From Pyronema omphalodes (taxonomy: Eukaryota; Ascomycota; Pezizomycetes; Pezizales; Pyronemataceae): a stretch of DNA of 64,000 bases. Within the stretch, counting starts at the first letter, position 1. Each line of letters opens with the position of its first letter. The notes beneath the pieces are model-generated. The model was given only the letters and a program-made list of their open reading frames with translations, was not told where the DNA came from and did not search any database. A program made the translations under genes and the position numbers. Location: assembly GCA_024516155.1 (NCBI GenBank), contig JAJJXM010000101.1, positions 55,374 through 119,373 of the forward strand. Direction: 5' to 3'. Below are positions 41,394-52,300 of this stretch, piece after piece.

Positions 41394-44300
41394 CAGCCCC
41401 TGCCTCGTCTTTCGTTTCATCTCAGGAAATCGTTTATGTATCCGCTAGTTCTTTGTCAAGTAAACAAGAAAACGAATTGGATGGGAATCATTTGGTCGTG
41501 CCATGTACACTAACTGAACACAATACCAAGATCGATACTCATGCTCTCGTAGACTGCGGATGCACAGGAATTTCCTTCATGAACGAAGACTTCGCACGCC
41601 AACACAACTTCCCCCGTTATCAATTGAAAAACCCCAAAATGGTCGAAGTAATTGATGGACGACCTATTTCATCAGGAGACATCACCGAATACGTTGAAGT
41701 CGAATGTACAATAGGAGACCATCATGAATTACTAACTGCCTACGTTACTCGGCTTGGTCATTATCCCCTCGTTTTAGGAATCCCATGGCTTCGTAAACAC
41801 GATGTTACAATAAACTTCGCCGATAACGATATCAAATTCTCATCACCGAACTGCCTCCCCCACCGAACCACGTTAACACCCACCCCTGTTAAGGGTATTG
41901 CTCCGAAACAACAGAATAAGATCTGTGCCATTTCAGCTACGACGTTTCGACGCATTGTAAACAATGCCAACAACCGTTACGGAAAAGTCGAACAATTCTC
42001 CTTATCTTTGAATGAAATCACCACAGCTCTTCAACCAGAGAAAGAGGAACCGGATCTTAAGACTATTGTACCACCCGAATATCACCAGTACTTGGGAATC
42101 TTCGAAAAGGTCAACGCCGACAAGTTACCGCCCCATCGACCGTCGGATCACAAGATATCACTCGTCGATGGTTTTCAGCCTCCCTTCGGTCCTCTTTACT
42201 CCCTATCACGTCCAGAGTTGGAGGAATTGAAACGTTGGTTAGATGAGAACCTTACCAAAGGTTTCATCCGTGCTTCCTCGTCCCCAGCGGCCGCTCCCAT
42301 TCTTTTCGTAAAGAAAGGCGATGGTTCATTACGGTTGGTGGTCGATTATCGTGGAATCAACGCCGGAACGATCAAGAATCGCTACCCTCTTCCCCTGATG
42401 CAGGATACCTTAATGAACCTTTCAAGAGCTAAGTGGTTCACTAAGCTCGACATTAGGGGGGCGTATAACTTAATACGTATGGCAAATGGGGAAGAATGGA
42501 AAACCGCTTTTCGTACCCGGTACGGATTATTCGAATCATTGGTTATGCCTTTCGGACTTACCAATGCCCCTGCTACGTTTCAGAACTTCATTAACGACGT
42601 ATTGGCACCCTACCTTGATCGATTCTGCACTGCCTATTTGGATGACACCCTGATCTATTCGGATAATCTCGAAGAACATAAACAACATGTTAAATTGATT
42701 CTCGAAGCATTCGAAAAAGCAGGGTTACATCTCAAACCAGAGAAATGCGATTTCCACCAGAAGGAAGTAAAATACTTAGGACTCATCATTAGTACAGAAG
42801 GTATAAAGATGGATCCTGAGAAGATTACTGCAGTTCGAGATTGGGAATCTCCCCGGAACCTCAAAGATGTTAGAGCGTTTTTGGGATTTGCAAACTTCTA
42901 TCGACGTTTCGTTAAGAACTATTCAAAAATAGTCCAACCTCTTACGTTACTCACACGTAAAGGAGTTCCTTTCGTCTGGTCAGAATCCCAACAACAGGCC
43001 TTTGAGGAATTGAAATCAACATTTACATCCGCCCCCGTTTTGGCTCGTTTCGACCCAGACCGGGATGTTATTGTCGAAACCGATGCCTCTGATTATGTCT
43101 CCGCCGGAGTTCTTTCTCAATATGATGATGAAGGAATCTTACATCCTATTGCTTACTTCTCAAAGAAACATTCCCCCGCTGAATGTAATTATGAGATATA
43201 CGATAAAGAACTCATGGCTATCGTCCGGGCCTTCGAGGAATGGCGTCCCGAATTGCAATCTGTTATTAATCCCATCCGAGTACTGTCAGATCATAAGAAT
43301 CTGGAATATTTCACTTCGACAAAGCTCTTGAACCGCCGTCAAGCCCGTTGGTCCCAGTTCTTGTCTCAGTTTAATTTTAAGATTGTTTACCGCCCCGGCA
43401 CCGCAGGCGGTAAACCAGACGCACTGACTCGTCGATCCGGAGATCTGCCTAAAGAGGGGGATGAACGCTCCCTAGAGAACCACACAACGATCATTAAGCC
43501 AGAGAATATCCTTCACGCTGCGGCTGTTACCCCCAGTAATCAACAAACAATAACGAATTCGCAACAAACCGTAATACCGGACCCACAACAAACAAACCCC
43601 ACCTTATCCCAGCTCTTCACGGAAGCCTACGAGAAAGACCCATTCCCCATTAAGGTTATTGAAATGCTAAACAATAACACTCGCTATTGTAAAGACATTA
43701 CATTAGCTGAATGTACGGTAAACAATAACCGTTTATTCTACCGGGGATGTTTATGGGTCCCGAATTACGAACCCCTACGATTACACCTAATGCAACAACA
43801 CCACGACTCCCCCACGGCTGGACACCCAGGAAGATCTAAAACATTAGAATACCTCTCAAGAACCTATACGTGGCCCCAGATGAGGACGGACGTGGAAAGA
43901 TATATTCGAAATTGTCATACCTGCCAACGTTCGAAACCTACCAGACATGCCCCGTTTGGTATCCTACGCCCACTACCTATTCCAGAAAGACCTTGGCAGG
44001 ACATATCAATGGACTTCGTAACAGGATTACCGTGGTCTAATGGGTGTGATGCAATTTGGGTAGTTGTGGATAGATTAACCAAAGAACGACATCTGATTGC
44101 CTGTCGAACAGACATCGACGCAAAGGAATTATCGTCTTTGTTTATTACCCACATCTTTCGATTGCATGGACTCCCTCTTACCATTATCTCTGATCGAGGA
44201 CCTCAATTCGCTGCTTTGTTTTGGAAGAATCTCTGTCGACGTTTGGGAATCGAGCCTCGATTATCTACAGCATTCCATCCCCAAACGGACGGCCAAACAG

Positions 44301-45076
44301 AACGAATGAACGCCATCATGGAACAATACCTCCGAGCTCACGTCAACTATCTTCAAGACGATTGGGCTGATTGGTTACCATTAGCGGAATTCGCTGCGAA
44401 TAACCAAGCATCCGAGACAACGGGAACTTCCCCGTTCTTTGCTAATAAAGGATTCGACCCCCGTTGTCAATTCGATTTACTTCCAGCAGCTACGAACGAT
44501 GTAAACGATCGACGGGCCCTCACAACTTCGAAAACCCTCGCCGAAATCCATAACCATTTACGAGCTGAGATCAACAGAGCTAATCTACGTTATCAAGAGA
44601 ATGCCGATAAACATCGACTCCCGTCACCGAATTATCAGCCCGGAGATCTGGTATGGATGAATGCCCGTAATTGGAAAACCCGTCGACCCTCCCGGAAATT
44701 AGACAACAAACGTTACGGACCCCTCAAGATTATCGCCAAAGTATCCCCCTATGCCTATCGATTAGAACTACCTCCGACAATGAAATGTCACAACGTTCAA
44801 CATGTTTCCTTATTGGAACCCGCTGCGAATGACCCCTACCCCGGTCAACAATCAGACCCACCACCCCCGGTGGAAATCGACGGTGAAGACGAATACTTCA
44901 TCGAAGCTATCCTCGACTCCCGAATTCACCGGAAGAAACTTCAGTATATGGTTAAATGGGTTGGATACGATATGCCCGATTGGGAACCCGCCGAACTCCA
45001 TTTCGACAGTAAAGCCGTTGACGACTTTCATAAAAAGTATCCCGATAAACCGGGACCCCTCCCCAACTTATCTTAG
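41354..45076 (+). CDS. Gypsy-A Pol: protease, RT, RNase H, integrase, chromodomain
   Basis: The pol frame is open from 41219 to 45076, but entry is expected at 41354 by -1 frameshift; the first residues after the slip are R-V-V-H-Q-Q. Numbering from 41219: protease V-D-C-G-C-T near 111; RT with V-D-Y-R-G-I-N, F-T-K-L-D-I-R-G-A-Y and catalytic Y-L-D-D; RNase H with E-T-D-A-S-D; integrase zinc domain ending C-H-T-C, then catalytic D-F-V-T-G-L, S-D-R-G-P-Q-F and T-D-G-Q-T-E-R. The C-terminal chromodomain has Y-M-V-K-W-V-G-Y and D-W-E-P-A-E, suited to steering insertion into heterochromatin. No frame damage. Confidence 0.95.
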   Translation, partial: RVVHQQPVGSVVGPAPASSFVSSQEIVYVSASSLSSKQENELDGNHLVVPCTLTEHNTKIDTHALVDCGCTGISFMNEDFARQHNFPRYQLKNPKMVEVIDGRPISSGDITEYVEVECTIGDHHELLTAYVTRLGHYPLVLGIPWLRKHDVTINFADNDIKFSSPNCLPHRTTLTPTPVKGIAPKQQNKICAISATTFRRIVNNANNRYGKVEQFSLSLNEITTALQPEKEEPDLKTIVPPEYHQYLGIFEKVNADKLPPHRPSDHKISLVDGFQPPFGPLYSLSRPELEELKRWLDENLTKGFIRASSSPAAAPILFVKKGDGSLRLVVDYRGINAGTIKNRYPLPLMQDTLMNLSRAKWFTKLDIRGAYNLIRMANGEEWKTAFRTRYGLFESLVMPFGLTNAPATFQNFINDVLAPYLDRFCTAYLDDTLIYSDNLEEHKQHVKLILEAFEKAGLHLKPEKCDFHQKEVKYLGLIISTEGIKMDPEKITAVRDWESPRNLKDVRAFLGFANFYRRFVKNYSKIVQPLTLLTRKGVPFVWSESQQQAFEELKSTFTSAPVLARFDPDRDVIVETDASDYVSAGVLSQYDDEGILHPIAYFSKKHSPAECNYEIYDKELMAIVRAFEEWRPELQSVINPIRVLSDHKNLEYFTSTKLLNRRQARWSQFLSQFNFKIVYRPGTAGGKPDALTRRSGDLPKEGDERSLENHTTIIKPENILHAAAVTPSNQQTITNSQQTVIPDPQQTNPTLSQLFTEAYEKDPFPIKVIEMLNNNTRYCKDITLAECTVNNNRLFYRGCLWVPNYEPLRLHLMQQHHDSPTAGHPGRSKTLEYLSRTYTWPQMRTDVERYIRNCHTCQRSKPTRHAPFGILRPLPIPERPWQDISMDFVTGLPWSNGCDAIWVVVDRLTKERHLIACRTDIDAKELSSLFITHIFRLHGLPLTIISDRGPQFAALFWKNLCRRLGIEPRLSTAFHPQTDGQTERMNAIMEQYLRAHVNYLQDDWADWLPLAEFAANNQASETTGTSPFFANKGFDPRCQFDLLPAATNDVNDRRALTTSKTLAEIHNHLRAEINRANLRYQENADKHRLPSPNYQPGDLVWMNARNWKTRRPSRKLDNKRYGPLKIIAKVSPYAYRLELPPTMKCHNVQHVSLLEPAANDPYPGQQSDPPPPVEIDGEDEYFIEAILDSRIHRKKLQYMVKWVGYDMPDWEPAELHFDSKAVDDFHKKYPDKPGPLPNLS

Positions 45077-45101
45077 AAGTTACTTCGCCGGAGCTCAGTC
45101 C

Positions 45102-45115
45102 AAGAAGGGGGATCC
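45102..45115 (+). other. polypurine tract of Gypsy-A
   Basis: AAGAAGGGGGATCC directly before the 3' LTR. Only 39 bp separate the pol stop from the LTR, so no third ORF exists in this element. Confidence 0.8.
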
Positions 45116-46255
45116 TGTCACGGCTCGAGAATTATTACCTTCCCCCTCCTCGTCATTCATTCACCTATTATCATTCGCTTCATTATCCAGCACTCGTTTG
45201 TTTATTTATTCCTATTATCCTTCGGTCTTCGATCATCACTCGTCACTCGCCTGGGTTAGGGTTGCGCTCAATTCCCAAATTGTCAAAAAGGTCACGTGAC
45301 TTATCCCCAGGGTTAGGGGTCAGCTCGGATCCCTTTTCGGAAATTCCATACCTACGGTCTACCGATCATCTTATCCGATTAGATAAGATCGGTCACGTGT
45401 TCTAATCAATAGTAGATCAGTATGCACGCGCACTGGTCTACTAATGTGCGCACACGTGACTAGGGCTAGGGCACGATCATCTTATCGATAAGATAAGATC
45501 TAGTCATGTGACCTTATCAGTATTGCACCATCTTTCCAATCGCAGCTGATCTGGTTTCACGTGACTAGGGTTAGGGTTGCACCCGCACGCGCACAAACTA
45601 GGGTTAGGTTTGTGACCGTACGCGCACAGCTAGGGTTAGGGTTACGGACGCACGCGCACGATTAGGGTTACGGAAGCGCGCGCGTGACTACGCTTAGGGT
45701 TACGCTAGCGCGCACGCGAAGCACGCTACCGCGCACGCGAGTTACGCTATCGCGCACGCGAGATACGCTAACGAGCGCGCGACGAGGCTGTGCACGCAAA
45801 CACGCTAATTTGGTACGAACGCGTTAGCGCGTCTAGAACGCGCAACCGCGACCGCGTTGTTTACTTAGTTATTTTTCGGGAAAATTCTGCAAGTAGTGGC
45901 TCGGCGTGTAAGGAGGAAAAATTGTATATAAGAGGATTGTTTCTTTGTTTGTTTATTTTGTTTTTCTTTTCTCCTTACACAGTTATTTGTTTATTTACAA
46001 ATTCAAATACTTTGTCGAAAATCTTTGTTTACGTCCTCGTTCTCGTCCCCGTCTTTGGATCTCTTTGTCCCTTGAAATCTTTGTTTATTTCCTTAACTTC
46101 TAAACACAGAAAGTCTTTAAGTTGATGCTAGACACAGCTTAAGAGTTTCTAACGTTGAAGTTATTATAAGGTTATATCCATTGAACTCAAGAGTGAATAA
46201 TTGAGAAGAGCCCTCAGGTTCTCCGTCAGCTATCTCTCCCTTGTTCGCCGTTACA
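45116..46255 (+). repeat. 3' LTR of Gypsy-A
   Basis: 1140 bp, offset from the 5' LTR by 6257 bp throughout with no indel seen. Followed by GATGC (46256-46260). Confidence 0.97.
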
Positions 46256-46683
46256 GATGCGCCAAATCTTTGACGACTCTGTGTATCCAACCATCATGCT
46301 GTGTGACGCGCGTGCACTCCAGTTCTTGTCTGTCCTCTGCTCCTTCGGTATATGCTTGAAGACCGTGCAACCGAATCTTCGAAGGTGTAGCAGCTGAGGC
46401 GGCCTGTGAAACAGGGCCTCATGAGGACTTAGCCAGCCTTTGAGTGTCCTAGTCGGAGATATTGAGTGTAGGTACACCGCCGTGTTGACAGCCTCAGCCC
46501 AGAAGCGATGAGGAACTTGGGCGTCTAGCAGCATGGAACGTGCTTTGCCGTTGATTGTCTGAATGAATCTCTCGGCAGTTCCGTTTTTATGCTGTGTGAA
46601 GGGTGGTGAGGGTTCGAACGAGATGCCGTTTTTCGCCAGGAAAGAACGGAACTGTTGATTGTTAAACTCCCCTGTGCCATTAT
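46256..46683 (-). pseudogene. Copia-2 integrase, middle fragment
   Basis: Encodes the segment from N-G-T-G-E-F through T-A-E-R-F-I-Q-T-I to K-I-W-R-I of copia integrase, including the catalytic Glu. It lies between Gypsy-A (right LTR ends 46255) and Gypsy-B (starts 46684). The edges carry the two target duplications, GATGC (46256-46260) and ATTAT (46679-46683). Confidence 0.93.
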
Positions 46684-47476
46684 TATCAGAATCCGTATCC
46701 ACGGTTACTGACGACAGGCAGCGCGGGGTTTTCGGCGGCGAGGAGGGCGGCGGCGGGTTAGGTAAGGCTGGTAAATTGGGAATGGGCAAGGGTTTGTGGG
46801 CTTGGGAAATCACAGGTGAGTTTGGCGAGATGGGATATCACAAGGGAACTTTTGTAGATAGGATTGTGGTAAATAGAGACTTGATTGCGTGAAGAAATAA
46901 ACTACATACAAATTTCCTCCTCTTATACTTGTTCCTTCATGACTCGTGACTCAGCATTCTCCGCCTGCGGAGAATGCTCCCAATGCTAACCGCCGTGATA
47001 ACTACATACATGACCAACATTCCCCAACATTTGCCAACCGCCGTAATTCCAAATAATAAAGCAAGATAACTAAACGCCGTAATTCCAAATAATAATAACA
47101 AGGAAAGAGTACATACCAAAAGAGATAACTACCGGCTAACCGCCGTGATTCCAAAATAGCAAAGAAAGAGTACATACCGAAAGAGATAACTTCCTGGCGA
47201 ACCGCCGTGATTCCAAATAGTAAAGAAAGAGTACATACCAAAAGAGAGAAGTAAAAGATTCCAACATTTTCCTAGCCGCCGTGATACCTAAAAGAAATCC
47301 AAATAAGAAATAACTCCGAACATATGAAAATCCTCGGCAAGGGGCCCAGCCCCTTGCCCTAACCCTATCCCTTCACTTCATGACAGCGTAGCAGGTTGCT
47401 AGGGTGATGACGATCACCCATAGCCCTGCGGTGGTGACGGCGGAGGCCAGGAGCATGTCACGGGAGCGTTGTGACA
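46684..47476 (-). repeat. 3' LTR of Gypsy-B
   Basis: 793 bp copy of 62441-63233. The third ORF runs about 100 bp into its U3 and stops at 47373-47375. Short ORFs within (46937-47241) are repeat-derived and not genes. Confidence 0.97.
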
Positions 47477-47800
47477 TAAGCCCCCCCCTCCAGGCCGAGA
47501 CTCCGGCGAGGCCGTTGGCAGTCCTCAACGCGGGCCTCCGGATGGGGGACCGTCCCCGATACTGCTTTCCCCGACGTCGGCGTCGTACGACGTCCTGGGT
47601 GATGTCCTCGAGGACATAAGGCGGTATTTGCTCTTGTTGGTGTCCTAAGGGGGGCGCCGTTATTTGTTCTTGTTGGTGCCCTGAGGAGAACGGGGGTATT
47701 TGATCTTGTTGGTGCCCTGAGGCGGGGGGCTCCGGGGGATCCGAACAAGGGGCGGACGTCAGGTCGTTGGTTGGTCGGTAGTCGACGGTGGGGAGACGCT
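47373..47800 (-). pseudogene. Gypsy-B ORF3, C-terminal part (separated by Gypsy-C)
   Basis: This is the continuation of the ORF at 56698-57337. Omitting Gypsy-C and one copy of GTTCC, the frame is uninterrupted and totals 356 codons. This part has three G-H-Q-Q-(D/E)-Q-I repeats, an Arg-rich V-V-R-R-R-R-R-G-K stretch, and a C-terminal hydrophobic segment of about 20 residues (L-L-A-S-A-V-T-T-A-G-L-W-V-I-V-I), followed by L-A-T-C-Y and a short end. The frame crosses the polypurine tract and ends inside the LTR. A tail-anchored membrane protein is an inference. Confidence 0.7.
47477..47490 (-). other. polypurine tract of Gypsy-B
   Basis: On the minus strand GGAGGGGGGGGCTTA directly precedes the 3' LTR start TGTCACAACG; it is also coding within ORF3. 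Confidence 0.75.
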
Positions 47801-47805
47801 GTTCC

Positions 47806-49160
47806 TGTGAACCTGGGTATTGAGGCTTTCAATACAGAGGTTTGTCCGATCAGTTTTGCTTCGTCGAAAACTATTCAACTAATAGATTTTCTCGAGTAGC
47901 CAGGAAGTTAACTAATCGATCACAGGCCGAATAAACTTAAGGGTCTCTCTCGAGGTATATGGTGTAGATAGGATATGTCGTAACAAGAGATCAGGTTGCT
48001 GATGCTGGAGGAGACGGTGGGAAGACTTAGGGTCTTTTATAGACTTTCGTCTACAAGTTCGCCCAGACTTCCCAAGGGAACTAACTTCCAAACTAAGCTT
48101 AGGAGATAAGACGTGAGTCAATTCTTTGACAAATGTGCTGATGGCTCGCATCATGCCGCATGCGCAATCATATTAATTGCTCACTTGCATGATGACCTTC
48201 GTGTCAGATTAATCCTTGACATTCCTCGCCGTGCTACCACACCTTCCAATCAGGTATTGGGGTTAAGCGCCTAGTGAAGGGTTACTCCACTTGAGCGCAT
48301 AATGCAATGACTCCTCTGATAATGACATGTGAGTCATATATCTTATGAGTCGTCTTGATCATAGATGTCCCTAGAGAATCTCGATTGCGAGTGAAGGAAT
48401 CTGATATCATAAGGCAGACTATGCCTTACCGGAGCGCACTGCCCCGTCACATTCCTGTGTGATGTCATTTGCCCCACTTGCGCGCACTTGCGCGCAGCCA
48501 CACCCTGGTGTGTACGCAAACGCCGTCTTATCTTGCAGTTGGTAGTCATTGGCCTAAGGTCGCGTCATATCAGTTCCATCCAACAGTTTCCCTGAGTGGT
48601 GTTCCTTGCTGCAGAACGTCGTCTCATGCTGACGCAATCTTGACCCTTGTCCTGAGCTCCACTCCTGTTGGCTGACTAGACTCTGCCTTGTTCCTTGGCC
48701 GACTATCCGTCCAACTCAGACCTCGGATGATCTCATTCGCTTGCCTTGCATGCTTCTGAGAATTCCCTTCTCTTGCAAGCCCTCTGGTAGCCGTGCTTGG
48801 TGGAACACAACCTCAAGTATAAGGAGGTGTCCCTTCGCCATCGTCTTCTGTTCTCCATCAGCGTCGTCTGTAGTTTTCTCATGGGTAAGTCGACACCCAT
48901 GAGGTAAGTTGATACTCGTTCCCATCCATCTGTGATCCTCCCAAACTGACAGTGAATAACAGGTAGCGACGCCTCGGGCCGGGATCCTCGTGAGGTCCTT
49001 TCGGAAAGTCACGAATCACGTGACGTGGCTAGCTGGAGCTCCTCAGGGGGTTCCGGCCCGGGATACTAACCTTATTATTCATTCTCCTGTCGAGTTTGCC
49101 ATGTTCTCTAAATGTTATACATGTTACCTATTCTATACTCACACAATATAGGGTGTGACA
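47806..49160 (-). repeat. 3' LTR of Gypsy-C
   Basis: 1355 bp copy of 55343-56697. ORFs within (for example 47912-48154, 48716-49012) recur in both LTRs but lack recognisable content. Confidence 0.97.
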
Positions 49161-49174
49161 CCACCTCCCCCCTG
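49161..49174 (-). other. polypurine tract of Gypsy-C
   Basis: On the minus strand CAGGGGGGAGGTGG directly precedes the LTR start TGTCACACCC. Confidence 0.8.
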
Positions 49175-49331
49175 TTCAAGCTTCGTCCCGAAGCAAGTAG
49201 CTTATCATTCTGTGATCGCACCTCGCCGCAGCCAAGTGACTTAGTGATCATATATAGATGTAGTCCTCCAGCCCCTACATCCTACTACCAACTCGACCTA
49301 ATGAAAACCTCGTGGGGAAAAACATTAAGCC

Positions 49332-52300
49332 TTAATCCTTGAGTCGGTAGTCCCTCGGAGAATCAGGGTACTTGAGATGAAACTCTCGTAACTTCTCCTG
49401 ACCTCCTACTGAAAAGTTGTCGAATGGTTCTGCCGTCCAGTCTTTTTTGTTTGGCCAACCTAGCCATTTAACAAGGTATAAAATTCGATTTCCAGATTTG
49501 TAACTGCTCATTATTTCATCGATATCATATTCCTCGCTTCCCTCAACATCGTCTGCTTCCCGTAAAATTCTGTTTGTATCAGGTGGAGCCCGAGTTCCTG
49601 CTCTAAAGGGCTCAAGTAGTGAGGTATGGAAGACGTTGTGTATCTTCCATTTTCGTGGGAGCGTAAGACGTATTGCTGTTGGGGAGATGACTTTTTCGAC
49701 TTGGAAGGGGCCGTGTAGTTTGTGGTCCAACTTCCTCGATGGGCGTCTTGTTCGTATATTGCGTCCATCTAACATAACCAAGTCTCCTACTTGGTATTCT
49801 GGTGCCTCCTGTCGTTTCTGGTCTGCATATTTTTTCATACGTTCTTGTGTTTTCTGAAGCATTGATTTGGCTCCCTCATGAATCGTATGCATCCAGTGGG
49901 CGTAGGCTTTGCTGGCTGGGTTGCGCACAGCAGTTGCCGAAGGGTTGCTCGTATTGGGGTAGAACCCATAGTTAGCGTAAAAGGGTGAAAGTCCAGTTGC
50001 GCTTGTGACTGAGTTATTGTATGCGAACTCAGCCATGGGTAAGAGATCAGCCCAGTCGTCCATTTCGTGATTAACAAAAGAGCGGAGGTATGCTTCAATT
50101 GTTTGATTAAGCCGTTCCGTTTGTCCATCTGTTTGCGGGTGGAAGGCTGTTGACATTCTTGGCTTTATTCCTAACGTTCCAAGAAATGCTTTCCAGGTGG
50201 TGCTTGTGAACCTGGAGTCTCTGTCCGACACAATATCCTTGGGTAGGCCATGTAGTTTCCATATTTCCTTTGCGAAAATCCTGACAAGGTCTGCAGTTGT
50301 CTTGCCGTCTTTGTGTAAAGGAATGAAGTGTGCCATTTTTGTAAATCGATCAACTATAACCCATAGTTGATCACACCCATTTGATTCCGGAAGGTCGGTA
50401 ATAAAATCCATAGCAATAGATTGCCATGGGGCATAAGTTAATTCCAAAGGTTGCAACATTCCATACTTAAGGTGCCTAGCCGTCTTGTCTTTCTGACACT
50501 CCAAACAGCTTTGTATATATTCAATAATTGTTTCATCCATCTTTGGCCACCAAAAGTTTCTCCTTATTAATTCAATTGTTTTGTCCTGACCAAAGTGCCC
50601 AGCAATTTTGGAGTCGTGCTCTGATTCAAGGACCATGTTGACCAAATCCTTTGGTACCCATAACTTCTCTTTCCGATAGATTATGCCATCTTCTATCGTT
50701 AGTGGATCTTTTATTTTTTGTGCTGCTTTTTTATAATTGTCGTCCAGTTCTCCAGCCTCTTTAACCATCTTCAAAAATTCACCAGACCATTTAACAGAAG
50801 GAATAGAATTAAGCCGTGCTGAGGAAACAATAAATGATGTTCCTTCACCTCCACTGCTGATTGCTGAAATTGATGCAAAATGTTCTTTATGAAGGATAGT
50901 CGTAATCGGCTGATCCTCACCTCCCCCCTTTTCAGGGCGGAACTCCGGACGCCTTGACAAAGCATCTGGCTTTCCATTCTTACTTCCAGGTCTGTAAAAA
51001 ATCTTAAAGTCAATACCAGCAAGTTCTTGAGCCCACCTTGCTTGTCGACGATTGAGTACTTTTGTTGTGGTGAAGTACTCCAAATTTTGATGGTCGCTGA
51101 ATACCTGAACTGTGTGCATTGCTCCCTCCAAGTATCTTCTCCATATTTTAAATGAATCCACAATAGCCAAAAGCTCTTTATCATGGATTTCGTAGTTGAT
51201 TTCTGCCGGAGTAAATTTCCTGGAGTGAAAAGCGATAGGGTGCAGCTTTCCGTCCTGTCCTTTCTGAGAAAGGACTGCGCCTAAGGCAAAGTCAGAAGCA
51301 TCAGTCTCAACAATGCAAACCTTTTTAGGATCAAAGTGACCCAATATTGGTGCCTTCGTAAACCTCTGCTTTAACTCATCAAATGCCAATTCCATGGCAA
51401 CAGTCCATTCCCACTTCTTCGGATCGCCCTTGGTTGATTCAGTAAGAGGACGACAAATTCTTGAGAAGTCCTTTATGAATCGGCGATAGAAGTTTGCAAA
51501 TCCAAGAAAGCCCTGTGTCTCTTTCAAGGATTTAGGAGGTTCCCAAACCAGGACGGTTTCCACTTTGTCCTTTGCCATCTCAATTCCCTTTTCGCTTATG
51601 ATGTATCCCAAAAATTCCACTTTGTTTGTCCCCCAAACACATTTCTCCGGAGATATCACCAGCCCATTTTCTTCCAGTCTTTTTAAGACTTCCTTAACCA
51701 ATTTATCATGTTCCTCCTCCGTTTCCGCGTAAATCAGAACATCATCAATATAAGCAATCACTCCCTGATCCAACATGTCCCTAAAGATATGATTCATCAT
51801 ATCTTGGAATGTGGCCGGTGCATTGCTTAGCCCAAAAGGCATAACCAAAAATTCGTATAGCCCATACCTGCATCTAAAAGCAGTTTTCCACTCATCTCCT
51901 TCTTTGATTCTTATCAAATGATAACCGTTCTTCAAGTCCATTTTCGTGAAGAACTTAGCTCCTCTTACTCTGTCTTGTAATTCAGACATAAGAGGGAGGG
52001 GGTAACGATTTGCTATTGTTATTTTGTTGATTCCCCTGTAATCGACACAAAGCCTTAAACCTCGCCCATGGGGTTTTGGCACAAAGAGAATTGGTGCTGC
52101 GGCAGGAGATTTTGATGGTCTAATCTTTCCTGTTCTTAGCATTTCCTTTAACCATTCTCTCAATGTTTCCAGCTCCACTTCATTAAGCGCATAGACTGGT
52201 CCCCAAGGAGGAGTTTCCCCTTCCTTCAAGTCTATGGCGTGGTCGTAGGGTTTGTGTTCAGGAAGCTTGTCTGCTGCTTCCTTGGTCATAATGTTGATCC

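Larger units (their letters stand above)
38859..46255 (+). mobile_element. Gypsy-A, full-length chromodomain Ty3/gypsy retrotransposon
   Basis: A 7397-bp element with 1140-bp LTRs that match throughout as far as I compared, TG..CA ends (TGTCACGG...GTTACA) and perfect 5-bp target duplication GATGC (38854-38858, 46256-46260). Gene order Gag, protease, RT, RNase H, integrase, chromodomain places it in the chromoviruses. All frames are intact. It carries a Tf1-like self-priming site, an upstream ORF, and a -1 frameshift signal. It interrupts the integrase of Copia-2. Confidence 0.97.

Noticed and set aside
46937..47241. 60- and 79-codon ORFs in the Gypsy-B family LTRs, seen three times
   Set aside because: They arise from the degenerate tandem units in the LTR; recurrence reflects LTR copies.
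48343..49012. 68- and 98-codon ORFs in both Gypsy-C LTRs
   Set aside because: No recognisable content; recurrence explained by LTR duplication.
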